A DNA stretch of 64,000 bases from Pseudomonas fluorescens (GCF_001307275.1 NZ_CP012831.1:3526501-3590500), one strand, 5' to 3'. Positions 37,263 through 45,761 are shown, counted from the first letter of the stretch. Numbers and translations are program-made. The notes: a model not told the origin generated them from the sequence alone.

Positions 37263-38927
37263 ATGGCTCAATACGTCTTCACCATGCATCGGCTGAGCAA
37301 AGTTGTTCCGCCGAAGCGGGAAATCCTGAAAAACATTTCATTGTCGTTCTTCCCCGGGGCCAAGATCGGCGTACTGGGTCTCAACGGCTCGGGTAAGTCC
37401 ACGCTGCTGAAAATCATGGCCGGCGTCGATAACGAATTCGACGGTGAAGCCCGTCCGATGCCGGACCTGAACATCGGCTACCTGCCCCAGGAACCGCAAC
37501 TGGACCCGAGCAAGACCGTGCGTGAAGTGGTCGAGGAAGCGGTCAGCGTGATCAAGGACGCCCAGGCGCGCCTCGACGAGGTCTATGCCGCCTACGCCGA
37601 CCCGGATGCCGACTTCGACAAGCTGGCCGCCGAACAGGCCAAGCTCGAAGCGATCCTGCAGGCCAGCGACGGCCACAACCTGGATCGCCAGCTGGAAGTT
37701 GCCGCCGATGCACTGCGCCTGCCGGCCTGGGACGCGAAGGTCGAACACCTCTCCGGTGGTGAAAAGCGCCGCGTGGCCTTGTGCCGCCTGCTGTTGTCGG
37801 CCCCGGACATGCTGCTGCTCGACGAGCCGACCAACCACTTGGACGCCGATTCCGTCGCCTGGCTCGAACACTTCCTGCATGACTTCCCGGGCACCGTGGT
37901 TGCGATCACGCACGACCGTTACTTCCTGGACAACGTCGCCGGCTGGATCCTCGAACTCGACCGCGGCGCAGGCATTCCGTACGAGGGCAACTATTCGGGC
38001 TGGCTGGAAGCCAAGTCCGATCGTCTGGCCCAGGAATCCAAGCAGCAGTCGGCCCATGAAAAAGCCATGAAGGAAGAACTGGAGTGGGTGCGCAAAGGCG
38101 CCAAGGCCCGCCAGTCCAAATCCAAGGCACGTCTGCAGCGCTTCGAGGAAATGCAGTCCCAGGAATTCCAGAAGCGCAGCGAAACCAACGAGATCTACAT
38201 CCCGGCCGGTCCGCGCCTGGGTGACAAGGTCATCGAGTTCAAGAACGTCACCAAGGGTTATGGCGACCGCGTGCTGATCGACAACCTGTCGTTCTCCATG
38301 CCCAAAGGCGCCATCGTCGGTGTGATCGGTGGTAACGGCGCGGGTAAATCCACGTTGTTCCGCATGCTGATGGGCAAGGAAACCCCGGATTCGGGCAGCA
38401 TCGAAATCGGTGAAACCGTGCAGTTGGCCTGCGTCGACCAGAGCCGCGAGGACCTGGACGGCAGCAAGACCGTGTTCCAGCAGATCTCCGACGGTTCCGA
38501 CCAGATCCGCATCGGCAACTATGAAATCCCGTCGCGCACTTACGTCGGTCGCTTCAACTTCAAGGGCGGCGACCAGCAGAAGTTCGTCAAGGACCTGTCC
38601 GGCGGTGAGCGCGGTCGCTTGCACCTGGCGTTGACCTTGAAGGAGGGCGGCAACGTCCTGCTGCTCGACGAACCGTCCAACGACCTCGACGTCGAAACCC
38701 TGCGCTCCCTGGAAGAAGCCTTGCTGGACTTCCCGGGCGCCGCCATTGTGATCTCCCACGATCGGTGGTTCCTCGACCGCGTGGCGACCCACATCCTGGC
38801 GTACGAAGACGACTCCCAAGCGGTATTCTTCGAAGGCAACTACACCGAGTACGAAGCCGATCGCAAGAAACGCCTCGGCGAAGCGGCCGCCCAGCCGCAT
38901 CGTGTACGGCACAAGAAACTGGCCTGA
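37263..38927 (+). CDS. ettA: energy-dependent translational throttle protein EttA (ABC-F)
   Basis: 554 aa from the ATG at 37263 (MAQYVFTMHRLSKVVPPKR); the open frame from 37128 is upstream read-through. Two ABC domains are present with Walker A GLNGSGKSTLL and GGNGAGKSTLF, and signatures LSGGEKRRVALCRLLL and LSGGERGRLHLALTL. The linker carries the basic KARQSKSKARLQRFEEM segment. It binds the ribosomal E site and gates entry into elongation according to ATP/ADP ratio. Confidence 0.95.
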   Translation: MAQYVFTMHRLSKVVPPKREILKNISLSFFPGAKIGVLGLNGSGKSTLLKIMAGVDNEFDGEARPMPDLNIGYLPQEPQLDPSKTVREVVEEAVSVIKDAQARLDEVYAAYADPDADFDKLAAEQAKLEAILQASDGHNLDRQLEVAADALRLPAWDAKVEHLSGGEKRRVALCRLLLSAPDMLLLDEPTNHLDADSVAWLEHFLHDFPGTVVAITHDRYFLDNVAGWILELDRGAGIPYEGNYSGWLEAKSDRLAQESKQQSAHEKAMKEELEWVRKGAKARQSKSKARLQRFEEMQSQEFQKRSETNEIYIPAGPRLGDKVIEFKNVTKGYGDRVLIDNLSFSMPKGAIVGVIGGNGAGKSTLFRMLMGKETPDSGSIEIGETVQLACVDQSREDLDGSKTVFQQISDGSDQIRIGNYEIPSRTYVGRFNFKGGDQQKFVKDLSGGERGRLHLALTLKEGGNVLLLDEPSNDLDVETLRSLEEALLDFPGAAIVISHDRWFLDRVATHILAYEDDSQAVFFEGNYTEYEADRKKRLGEAAAQPHRVRHKKLA

Positions 38928-38940
38928 TAGGGATCGGAAA

Positions 38941-39028
38941 TGTGGGAGCGAGCTTGCTCGCGATGGCGGTGGTCAGCGACATTGAGGTTGACTGATCCAC
39001 CGCTATCGCGAGCGAGCTCGCTCCCACA
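38941..39028. repeat. REP pair
   Basis: TGTGGGAGCGAGCTTGCTCG and inverted copy, between convergent ettA and lanM. It marks the right edge of the core segment before the lanthipeptide locus. Confidence 0.9.
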
Positions 39029-39036
39029 GCTCTAGC

Positions 39037-42000
39037 CTACGTCTGCAGCGCGAAATCGAGCGAGAGTATGTTGGGGATCGTTGGATCGATCTCATACAGC
39101 AAGGCATAACCTGCCCCCGTAATGCCCGTCAGCAGGCTGACGTCGGGAACACGATCGCTGTCGAGAAAGGGGCCTGCGAAAAACTGCCGGGCGACTTTGC
39201 CAAGGGCCTGCTTGACCCTGCTGATGCCCTCGGGGTCATCGGCGTGACGATACAAGTCATACAGGCAGATCAGATTGCCGAAATCGCCATGGCACAGGTT
39301 ATAGCCATCGCCCAAGCCGTGCTGCCAAAGATTGTTCTCGCAACGCTGGATGTCGTCGAGCACCGTCTGCCGGGTGGTTTCGTCCAAGACCTCGCCCATC
39401 GACTTCATGAGTTGTCGCCTGGCGATGAGGATGCCGCCGTCTCCGTGACACCACTTGGTGGCATGGTCGACAGGGCCCAGGTCTCTCAGATCCAGCCAGA
39501 AACCCTCTCGGCTCAAGCGATTTTCACCCTCCAGTACCTGGATGGCCAAGGGCACCAACGCCCCATCGCCGGTCACATCATAGGCTTTGCACAAGGCCAG
39601 GATGACGCCGGAGAGACCATGGGACAGGCCCGTTAAAATGACGGAGCGGTCATCGCGTCGAAGAAGCTGGCCTTCTTCGATCAGTATCTGGTCCTTTATG
39701 TAGGCAACCATGCGCCGAATGGCCGGCAGCACATCCGCTTGCGCCGATAACCCATGGATATTGGCCAGCAGCGTCACCGCACCACAACAGCCGCCCAGGA
39801 AGTCGAAATCGTAGTCTTCAGGGGGTACATCAATCAGTTGGGTCAGTAGGCTGGCAATTTTCTCATCGTGTTGTGAATCGCCGGTGATTTGGCGACGATT
39901 GATGAGCAGATAGAGATAAGAGCCCAGGCCATGATAGGCACTGACGGTCAGGTCGGCTTTGAAAAAGCCAAAGTGTTGTTCCAGTGAAGCCAGTACCTGA
40001 TCCAGGAGCGACAGTAAGCGTGGTTTGCCGCTTACCTTGAACAGGCTCAGATAAAACAACCCAATCCCGGCGATACCGGAGTACAACCCATGATCCATGG
40101 GTGAAGGGTATTTTCCACGAGTCGTTGGGTGCGTATGGAACGCCAACCAACTGACGTCCGTTGCCGTTCCCTTGATCGCGAGCGCTTCGAGGCGGGAACT
40201 GATGCCGAGTATTGCGTCGAGTCGATCCGCTTGGGGCGCTTTTAGGGGGGCACGTGATGACGGCTGTCCGTTCGACTCCGGATACAGACACATTTCAAGC
40301 AGTGTGAGTTGTAATGCCCTGTCGGCTGCGGACAGATTGGCTATTTTCTGTAAGCAGCTTTTTATCGGGGGTTGTACTTTCGTCATGTCTATTGTTTCAC
40401 CTTGGGCGCTCATCAACGCATTGGAATTGAGCGGCATGGTGAAACACGGAATGCTGGATCTTTGCAGGTCGGCTATTTCATGACGCGGGATGCCCTTTGC
40501 TCGATAGGGCTCTTTCAAGTCTTTCCACAGGGTTGCAAGCAGAAGCTCCCGGTCCAACATGTTTTTCATGAAGCGTGGATGACGGCTCAGGCCGATAAAG
40601 TCCGCATAACGTTGAGAGTTTTTGAGCAATACGCGGGTTGATAATTCGCCTGCGGATTGCTCAAGCATCTGCATGATCGTGTGCCGATGCGTCAGCAGTT
40701 CGCCATAGGCATATTCAAAGCCGTGGACAAGTTCGGCTTTATACGTTTCATGCCCCTTGCGTTCACCCTGCAAAAGCGGCAAATGCTTTTGCTGCAGAAG
40801 GTGTTCGAACTCGACTTTACGTAAATGGTAAAAACCATTTTCGAAAACCAGGGTGTGGCGGGTGGAAATGAATAGCGCTTGCCGAGTCAGCCCGCTCTGG
40901 TCGTTATTGGATTTTTGGGAAAAGGGTACGAAGCCGCTGGAGCACACCGACTGCTGGATCAATTTGAAGGTGTTGGACAGTGCGCTATCGAGTGGCAGTT
41001 CGAGTAACAGGTCGCTGGTGGACGCAGTGAACAAGCACTCAAGATCGATCATGACAGGGCTGCTGCCACACGCAATGATGTTCTCGTAATGGAAGTCGAT
41101 GCCGTTGAGTGCATGAATGACGGCGATCTGTGCGCCCATCTTTTTATAGAACAGCGCCACGTCCGCTGTGTTGGCACAAGGCGTGTTGTCGACCTTTTCT
41201 ATCCAGCTATGGCGCTCACGGCTGAGGATTCTTGGCGCGTGGATGGCAAAGCAATCCGCGCCTGTCCACTCACGTAGTTGTCCAAGCAGTTGATTGAAAA
41301 AAAGTGCTTCGCGGCTTGCCCGTGGCTTGTAGACCAATGAAATCGCGCAGACCTTAACCTGGCAGACCGTTTCGCCGCGACCGTGGGGGTCACCCAGGCC
41401 GAACTCGATGGCCTCGATTTTCCGGGACGGGATCGAGAATTCCGCCTCCAGTGCTTCAACATCGTCGGCGAAATCGAGAATGACCGCATAAAGGTAATTG
41501 AGAGTGTCTTCCAGCAAATCCAGCAGCAGTGTCGCCAGTACGGGATAGGATTCGAAAAATTTCAACAACGGCAATGTGCGCAGGTGTTCGTTGAATCCGT
41601 CCAGATCAAGGTCGTCGCCGTCGGCAATTTGCGTATTCAGAAAATGGACCAGGCTTTGTTCCGAGGTGCGTCCGACTCGGGCCAGGATATAGCGCTCAAG
41701 GCTTGCCAACAGGGCGGTTTCATCAATGTGCAGTGACGCTTTGGCGTAGCGCCCATCCACCTTGAACGTGTCGATGAAATAAAGAAAAAAACGGTAGCCA
41801 AACCAATAAAAATTGTCTTTGCCGCTCATGGTCTCTGTGTCGACGTGAATGCTGTCAAGCCGAGTGAGCTTGTTCTTCAGGTCCATCAAGACGGTTTCGC
41901 CGTCGACAGGCAGGGACGGGTGGTTGATGGGCTCCTGGGCATACGACGCCAGTTGGTCCCTGTTCAACCCGAAATGATCCAGCAAGGCCTGATCATCAGC

Positions 42001-42099
42001 ATGCAGGCGGGTCAGGTTGTTTTCAAAAAGGGCGATGTCGCCGTCGGAAGAGAATCTGTACCGGCCTCGCTGATTCAACTGCAAAGCGTTAACAAGCAT
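39037..42099 (-). CDS. lanM: class II lanthipeptide synthetase LanM
   Basis: 1020 aa, a full-length bifunctional enzyme that dehydrates Ser/Thr and forms thioether rings. The kinase-like dehydratase half has Lys258 (VYKPRAS), Asp335-His337-Asn340 (IDFHYEN) and Asp352 (IDLECLF), with the same 347/349/352/364 spacing as CylM. The elimination pair is Arg489 and Ser495 where CylM has Arg506/Thr512. The LanC-like cyclase has His827 (GLSHGLSG) and zinc ligands Cys884 (KWCHGDGG), Cys936 and His937 (LCHGDFGNL). CAGGAG precedes the start. Base composition looks AT-richer than the flanks. It is last in an operon with two precursor genes. Confidence 0.96.
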   Translation of the reverse strand: MLVNALQLNQRGRYRFSSDGDIALFENNLTRLHADDQALLDHFGLNRDQLASYAQEPINHPSLPVDGETVLMDLKNKLTRLDSIHVDTETMSGKDNFYWFGYRFFLYFIDTFKVDGRYAKASLHIDETALLASLERYILARVGRTSEQSLVHFLNTQIADGDDLDLDGFNEHLRTLPLLKFFESYPVLATLLLDLLEDTLNYLYAVILDFADDVEALEAEFSIPSRKIEAIEFGLGDPHGRGETVCQVKVCAISLVYKPRASREALFFNQLLGQLREWTGADCFAIHAPRILSRERHSWIEKVDNTPCANTADVALFYKKMGAQIAVIHALNGIDFHYENIIACGSSPVMIDLECLFTASTSDLLLELPLDSALSNTFKLIQQSVCSSGFVPFSQKSNNDQSGLTRQALFISTRHTLVFENGFYHLRKVEFEHLLQQKHLPLLQGERKGHETYKAELVHGFEYAYGELLTHRHTIMQMLEQSAGELSTRVLLKNSQRYADFIGLSRHPRFMKNMLDRELLLATLWKDLKEPYRAKGIPRHEIADLQRSSIPCFTMPLNSNALMSAQGETIDMTKVQPPIKSCLQKIANLSAADRALQLTLLEMCLYPESNGQPSSRAPLKAPQADRLDAILGISSRLEALAIKGTATDVSWLAFHTHPTTRGKYPSPMDHGLYSGIAGIGLFYLSLFKVSGKPRLLSLLDQVLASLEQHFGFFKADLTVSAYHGLGSYLYLLINRRQITGDSQHDEKIASLLTQLIDVPPEDYDFDFLGGCCGAVTLLANIHGLSAQADVLPAIRRMVAYIKDQILIEEGQLLRRDDRSVILTGLSHGLSGVILALCKAYDVTGDGALVPLAIQVLEGENRLSREGFWLDLRDLGPVDHATKWCHGDGGILIARRQLMKSMGEVLDETTRQTVLDDIQRCENNLWQHGLGDGYNLCHGDFGNLICLYDLYRHADDPEGISRVKQALGKVARQFFAGPFLDSDRVPDVSLLTGITGAGYALLYEIDPTIPNILSLDFALQT

Positions 42100-42119
42100 G
42101 CCGTTGCTCCTGACATGGA

Positions 42120-42142
42120 TAGAGCAGGCGTTGCCTGCTCTA
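42120..42142. promoter_or_regulatory. intercistronic hairpin between lanA1 and lanM
   Basis: TAGAGCAGGC-GTT-GCCTGCTCTA, a perfect 10-bp stem with a 3-base loop, 20 bases before the lanM start. No T-run follows on the minus strand, so it is probably an attenuating or mRNA-stabilising element that lets precursors outnumber the synthetase. Confidence 0.6.
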
Positions 42143-42180
42143 TGTTTATAGGTGTTGCCTGTTTCGATCAGTTGAAGGGC

Positions 42181-42339
42181 TTAACACCCGAGTGTCGAGC
42201 ATTCCAGATTGGTGCACGTTCCAAAGGTGTTGCACTCCATCGTCGTTGCCAGGATCGACCCCGTGTTGTTGGTGGGGGCTTGGTAAGCGTCGAACTCGCC
42301 ATAGACATCGCCGGACATGTTCAGGATTTGTTCGCTCAT
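42181..42339 (-). CDS. lanthipeptide precursor peptide 1
   Basis: 52 aa from the ATG at 42339 (GAGGA 7 bases upstream), 81 bases before lanM. The leader begins MSEQILNMSGD and runs to a likely double-glycine-type site T-G-S28. The core would be 24 residues starting ILATTMEC and ending in Cys, with four Cys and seven Ser/Thr (TMEC, GTC, LEC, TLGC). It can therefore form up to four thioether rings. The leader start matches precursor 2 at 10 of 11 positions. Confidence 0.9.
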   Translation of the reverse strand: MSEQILNMSGDVYGEFDAYQAPTNNTGSILATTMECNTFGTCTNLECSTLGC

Positions 42340-42492
42340 AGTGTTTTCCTCATCAGTTATCAAACATCAAGTACAGTCGGTTGGGCGCGAGTAAGCGCAT
42401 CCGAACGGTAGGATGTTGATGATGTTGTTGTATAGGTGGGGTTAGGAAGTATCAAGGGCCTGTTGTGCAGGTCTACTTTGATGGGAAAGGAT

Positions 42493-42636
42493 TTAGCATA
42501 AAAGAGCGGTGCAGTTTATGGTTCCGCATTCGACAATGGTCAGTGCTGCTGACTCGGAGCCGAGATCAGTTACCTGTTGGTAGAACTTGAAGTCGCTGTC
42601 GAAGTCACCTGACATTGCCAGTATTTGTTCGCTCAT
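42493..42636 (-). CDS. lanthipeptide precursor peptide 2
   Basis: 47 aa, read from the sequence on the minus strand: starts MSEQILAMSGDFDSDFKFYQ and ends CGTINCTALLC. AAGGAG lies 8 bases before the ATG at 42636 and the stop TAA is at 42493-42495. The likely cleavage is after LGS27. The 20-residue core has three Cys and four Ser/Thr (TIVEC, TINC, TALLC). It is the first gene of the operon, 153 bases before precursor 1. Confidence 0.88.
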   Translation of the reverse strand: MSEQILAMSGDFDSDFKFYQQVTDLGSESAALTIVECGTINCTALLC

Positions 42637-42826
42637 TAGTGCATCTCCTTTCTGTTTTTACAGTGCGCCGATTACGGTGCGGGAAAAACAGTAGCATGGT
42701 CCTTATTTAACGCAAACTTGTTGTTATGACCTCATGTTGCAGTTACATATGGCTACAGGCAAGTAACAGATTGTTGTCGGGTCTTGATGTTAGAAGCTTT
42801 AATCATGATTAAAGAAACCGGCAACA
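42637..42826. promoter_or_regulatory. promoter region of the lanthipeptide operon
   Basis: 190 bp, visibly AT-rich. On the minus strand TTGCGT-N16-TACTGT is a possible promoter about 40-70 bp before precursor 2. An 18-bp palindrome lies further upstream. No further precursor gene with the MSEQIL leader was found here. Confidence 0.35.
42797..42814. promoter_or_regulatory. 18-bp perfect palindrome upstream of the lanthipeptide operon
   Basis: CTTTAATCA-TGATTAAAG, perfect and AT-rich, 161 bp upstream of the precursor 2 start and 12 bases after the greA/greB-like stop. It looks like an operator rather than a terminator because it is weakly paired and lacks a GC stem. Confidence 0.5.
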
Positions 42827-43318
42827 TCATGGGAGGTCTATCGCCACGACCTCGATGGCGAGATCTCCCAGCGGTCGCTTCCATGTCACTTCATCCCCAA
42901 CTTTCGCCCCCAGCAACGCCCGCCCCAGCGGCGAGCCCCAGTTGATCAAGCCACTGGCCGCATCGGCCTGGTCTTCCCCCACTAACTGCACCCGTTGCTC
43001 ATGATCCTGTTCATCGACAAAGGTCACCCAATGCCCGATCCGCACTTGGTCGGACGACGTCGGTGCAACGACCTGGGCGCTTTGCAGGCGCTGCTTGAAA
43101 TAGCGCAGATCCCGTTCAAGGTCGGCGATCCGTTGTTTGTCCGCCAGTTCCCCTCGGGTCGCCTGCTGGCTGTGCAGGGCCTGCAACTCGGCGAACCGGG
43201 CCTGGAGCAGGGCAAGCCCGGTGGGCGTGACGTAATTGGGTTGCGCACTGACCTGACGTTCGACCGGCTGGTCGGCCTGGGCAGCGGCGTTGTCTTCGTT
43301 GACGAAAGCGCGGCTCAT
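42827..43318 (-). CDS. GreA/GreB-family transcription elongation factor
   Basis: 163 aa from the ATG at 43318 (GAGGAG upstream). An unusual N-terminal extension of about 30 residues (SRAFVNEDNAAAQADQP) precedes NYVTPTGLALLQ, as in GreB. A coiled coil (FAELQALHSQQATRGELADKQRIADLERDLRYF) and a C-terminal FKBP-like domain (GSPLGRALLGAKVGDEVTW) follow. The coil tip carries acidic residues (GELAD), so RNA-cleavage stimulation is possible. It is shorter in the coil than canonical GreA and probably a Pseudomonas paralogue. Confidence 0.85.
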   Translation of the reverse strand: MSRAFVNEDNAAAQADQPVERQVSAQPNYVTPTGLALLQARFAELQALHSQQATRGELADKQRIADLERDLRYFKQRLQSAQVVAPTSSDQVRIGHWVTFVDEQDHEQRVQLVGEDQADAASGLINWGSPLGRALLGAKVGDEVTWKRPLGDLAIEVVAIDLP

Positions 43319-43388
43319 GGTGTTCTCCTCTATTGGAGTTTGGTCCATGGTCGCAGGCTTTTGGTTTCGACGAATGTCTATGCGCGAC

Positions 43389-43745
43389 TCACGGCGAGCG
43401 ATAAGCCCGGGCGGCGTCCCGATCCTTTTCTTGTTGCCAGGCACGTTCGTGGTCATCCCAATGACGATCGCGGTAGGCATTGCGCTCCTCGCTTTCGCGC
43501 ATCGCCTGGCACTGCCGGAAACCATCGCTCCAGCCTTCGGCGTAGCGCGGATCCTTGAGGTACCGTGGCACGTCTTTCCTGAACTGGCCGGTGATCACCC
43601 CCGCCGCTTGCCGACCACTGCTGCAACCGTCGTCGTAGCCGTCGGCGAACGCCGGTGGGTAACCTCGGGCGATCAGGTCTTCATGAGTGGTTTCACAGCC
43701 ACCGAGCAACATCAATACACCCAGTACCACTGCCGCACACCTCAT
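43389..43745 (-). CDS. putative lipoprotein of unknown function
   Basis: 118 aa. The N terminus MRCAAVVLGVLMLLGGC is a lipoprotein signal with the lipobox LGGC, modified at Cys17. The mature part is hydrophilic with repeated Tyr-Asp-Gly and Trp-Ser-Asp-Gly segments (FADGYDDGCSSG, YAEGWSDGFRQC) and a charged tail. The function is unknown. Confidence 0.78.
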   Translation of the reverse strand: MRCAAVVLGVLMLLGGCETTHEDLIARGYPPAFADGYDDGCSSGRQAAGVITGQFRKDVPRYLKDPRYAEGWSDGFRQCQAMRESEERNAYRDRHWDDHERAWQQEKDRDAARAYRSP

Positions 43746-43861
43746 TTGAGCCTTCCTGCCGTATCCACTTATACGAGAAGTCTAGAAGCGGATTCGTCAG
43801 GCCGATGTGAAAGCCCTGTGATTAATCCGTTCGTCTCTGTGCGCGTGCAGAGCGGTCTGGC

Positions 43862-45715
43862 TCAATAGTGATACCACTTCACCTCGAGCATCACCTCGTT
43901 CTCCGGCGAAGCCAGGTGGCTGAACTCTCGCTGGGCACTCAAGCGCAGGCCGAGGTTGCGGGACAATTCCCACTGCTGGTTGAGGCTCAGGCTACGACGC
44001 ACTTCGCCGTTGACGAAATAATCGCCCTTGGCTTCCAGGCTCAAGTTGCCCAGCGGGTTTTTCCACAGCACGCCGCTGTTGAAGCCGGCGGCCGGGGCGA
44101 TGAACTGGGCGAAATCGTTGTTGTGCTCCACCCGCACCGTGCCCAGGGCAAAGCCCAGCACATCTTCGCCCAGCGCCCAGGTACCACCGGCACCGCCGTT
44201 GACGTGGCTGACCAAGGTTTCATCGTCGTGTTTGCCCGGCACCCGCTCCAGGCCGCCGGTAACCTGCCAGGACAGCGGTTGCAGCAGCTCGTTGCGTGGG
44301 GTCAGGGAGCGAATGGTCGCCAGATCCAGTTGCTGCACCTGCCAGTCATTGCCTTCGTACTGGCGCAGTTTCAATTGCAGGATTTCGATCTGTGCTCCCA
44401 GGGGGAAACTTTCGGCGTTGTCGTTGAGGTCGTGATAGGCCATGCGCAAGCCGTATTCGCCGAACGCCCGGTCGCCCCGCGTGCCGAGGCCGGCCTGCCA
44501 GGTGCGGGATTGGTGACCGTCCTCGGGCAGGCCCGGTTGCGGGATGTCGAGTTCCGGTGCGGGGTTCTGGTTGATCGCCCGCAACAGCTCGAAGCTGCGC
44601 TGGGCCCGTTGCGGATCGCGTTCCTGGCCGTTGGCACGATAGCGTTCCAGGCGATACGCCGCGTCGATGATCAGTGCCTGGCGTTCGCGGGGCAGCACCT
44701 TGAATGCCGGTGTTTGCAGTTGCTGCTGATCGGCGCTGACGTTCAGTACCCATTGTTGTTCGTCATCGCTGAGCGGTTCGGCGCGGCTGAGCAGTTCCCG
44801 TTCCCGGGACGGCCGATACTGGATGCTTTCCACCAGGCCGGCTTCTTTCACCGCTTTGACGGTGTCGGTGGGAATCGCCGTCAGCGGGAACTGTTCGGTC
44901 AGGCGCAGGCTGGGGCGGGCCACTTGCAGCAATTCAAGCAGGCGATAGGAGCAGTTTTCGTCGAAAAAGAAATAGTCGAACTGGATCTGCTTGAGTTCCC
45001 AGACGTGCTCGACCATGCGCTCGGTTTCCGCCTGGCTCAGGTTGAGGCGGTATTCCCACAGGTCGCGGTTCTCCAGGCTACGGTACTCGGAGAGTTTTTC
45101 CTGGTACGGCACCAGGGCGAACAGGCCCGGATAGCCGCCCATCAGGCCCTTCCAGGCATAGAGGATGCTGTTGTCCGAGCCTTCGATGTAGGCGCCAAAG
45201 TTGATCGCGTAGCTGAGCAGGGCGGTCTTGTCGCTTTGCACATCGGCCTGGTCGATGCGTAACAGGGTGTGGCCGAACATCGAGGACGGACTGTTGAGGT
45301 ACGCGGCGGGGAAAATCATCACCGCACTGTGGGGCGACACATCCTTGAACCACTGGGTGAAGTCGCTGCAGTTGACCGCCGGCAGGTCTGTCAGGTTGAG
45401 CTGCGCCTTCAGCCAGCGGGTGCGCGCCGGGTACACGCACTGGGCATGTTGCTGGCCGGCGCTGGCCGGGCCATACAAGGCTTGCAGCGTGGCGGTCAGT
45501 TCACGGTCAGGGTGTTCGTTGCCGTCGGGGGCGAGGAAGAATTTTTTGTCGCTGATATAGCTGCGCCAGCCACCCAATTTGGCGGTTTCGTAGTGGCCCA
45601 GGGAGATCCAGAAGCGGTCATTGGCCAGTTGCTGCAAACGTTGAGGGTCGATATGAGGCGCGGCGGACAGCGGGGCGCACACACAGAGCGCCAGCCAGGC
45701 AAGGCGTTTGAGCAT
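43862..45715 (-). CDS. DUF4105 outer-envelope protein
   Basis: 617 aa with a signal peptide (KRLAWLALCVCAPLSAAP). The N-terminal half carries the DUF4105/Lnb-like segments MFGHTLLRID, YAINFGAYIEG and FFFDENCSYRLLELL, a papain/NlpC-like fold with conserved His, Asn and Cys. The C-terminal half has alternating hydrophobic strands and ends in an aromatic residue (EVKWYHY), suggesting a beta-barrel or outer-membrane link. The role is not known. Confidence 0.85.
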   Translation of the reverse strand: MLKRLAWLALCVCAPLSAAPHIDPQRLQQLANDRFWISLGHYETAKLGGWRSYISDKKFFLAPDGNEHPDRELTATLQALYGPASAGQQHAQCVYPARTRWLKAQLNLTDLPAVNCSDFTQWFKDVSPHSAVMIFPAAYLNSPSSMFGHTLLRIDQADVQSDKTALLSYAINFGAYIEGSDNSILYAWKGLMGGYPGLFALVPYQEKLSEYRSLENRDLWEYRLNLSQAETERMVEHVWELKQIQFDYFFFDENCSYRLLELLQVARPSLRLTEQFPLTAIPTDTVKAVKEAGLVESIQYRPSRERELLSRAEPLSDDEQQWVLNVSADQQQLQTPAFKVLPRERQALIIDAAYRLERYRANGQERDPQRAQRSFELLRAINQNPAPELDIPQPGLPEDGHQSRTWQAGLGTRGDRAFGEYGLRMAYHDLNDNAESFPLGAQIEILQLKLRQYEGNDWQVQQLDLATIRSLTPRNELLQPLSWQVTGGLERVPGKHDDETLVSHVNGGAGGTWALGEDVLGFALGTVRVEHNNDFAQFIAPAAGFNSGVLWKNPLGNLSLEAKGDYFVNGEVRRSLSLNQQWELSRNLGLRLSAQREFSHLASPENEVMLEVKWYHY

Positions 45716-45761
45716 AGTCGGCTACTTGGAAAGTCGAAAAAATAAAGACCGAAGGGGCCCC

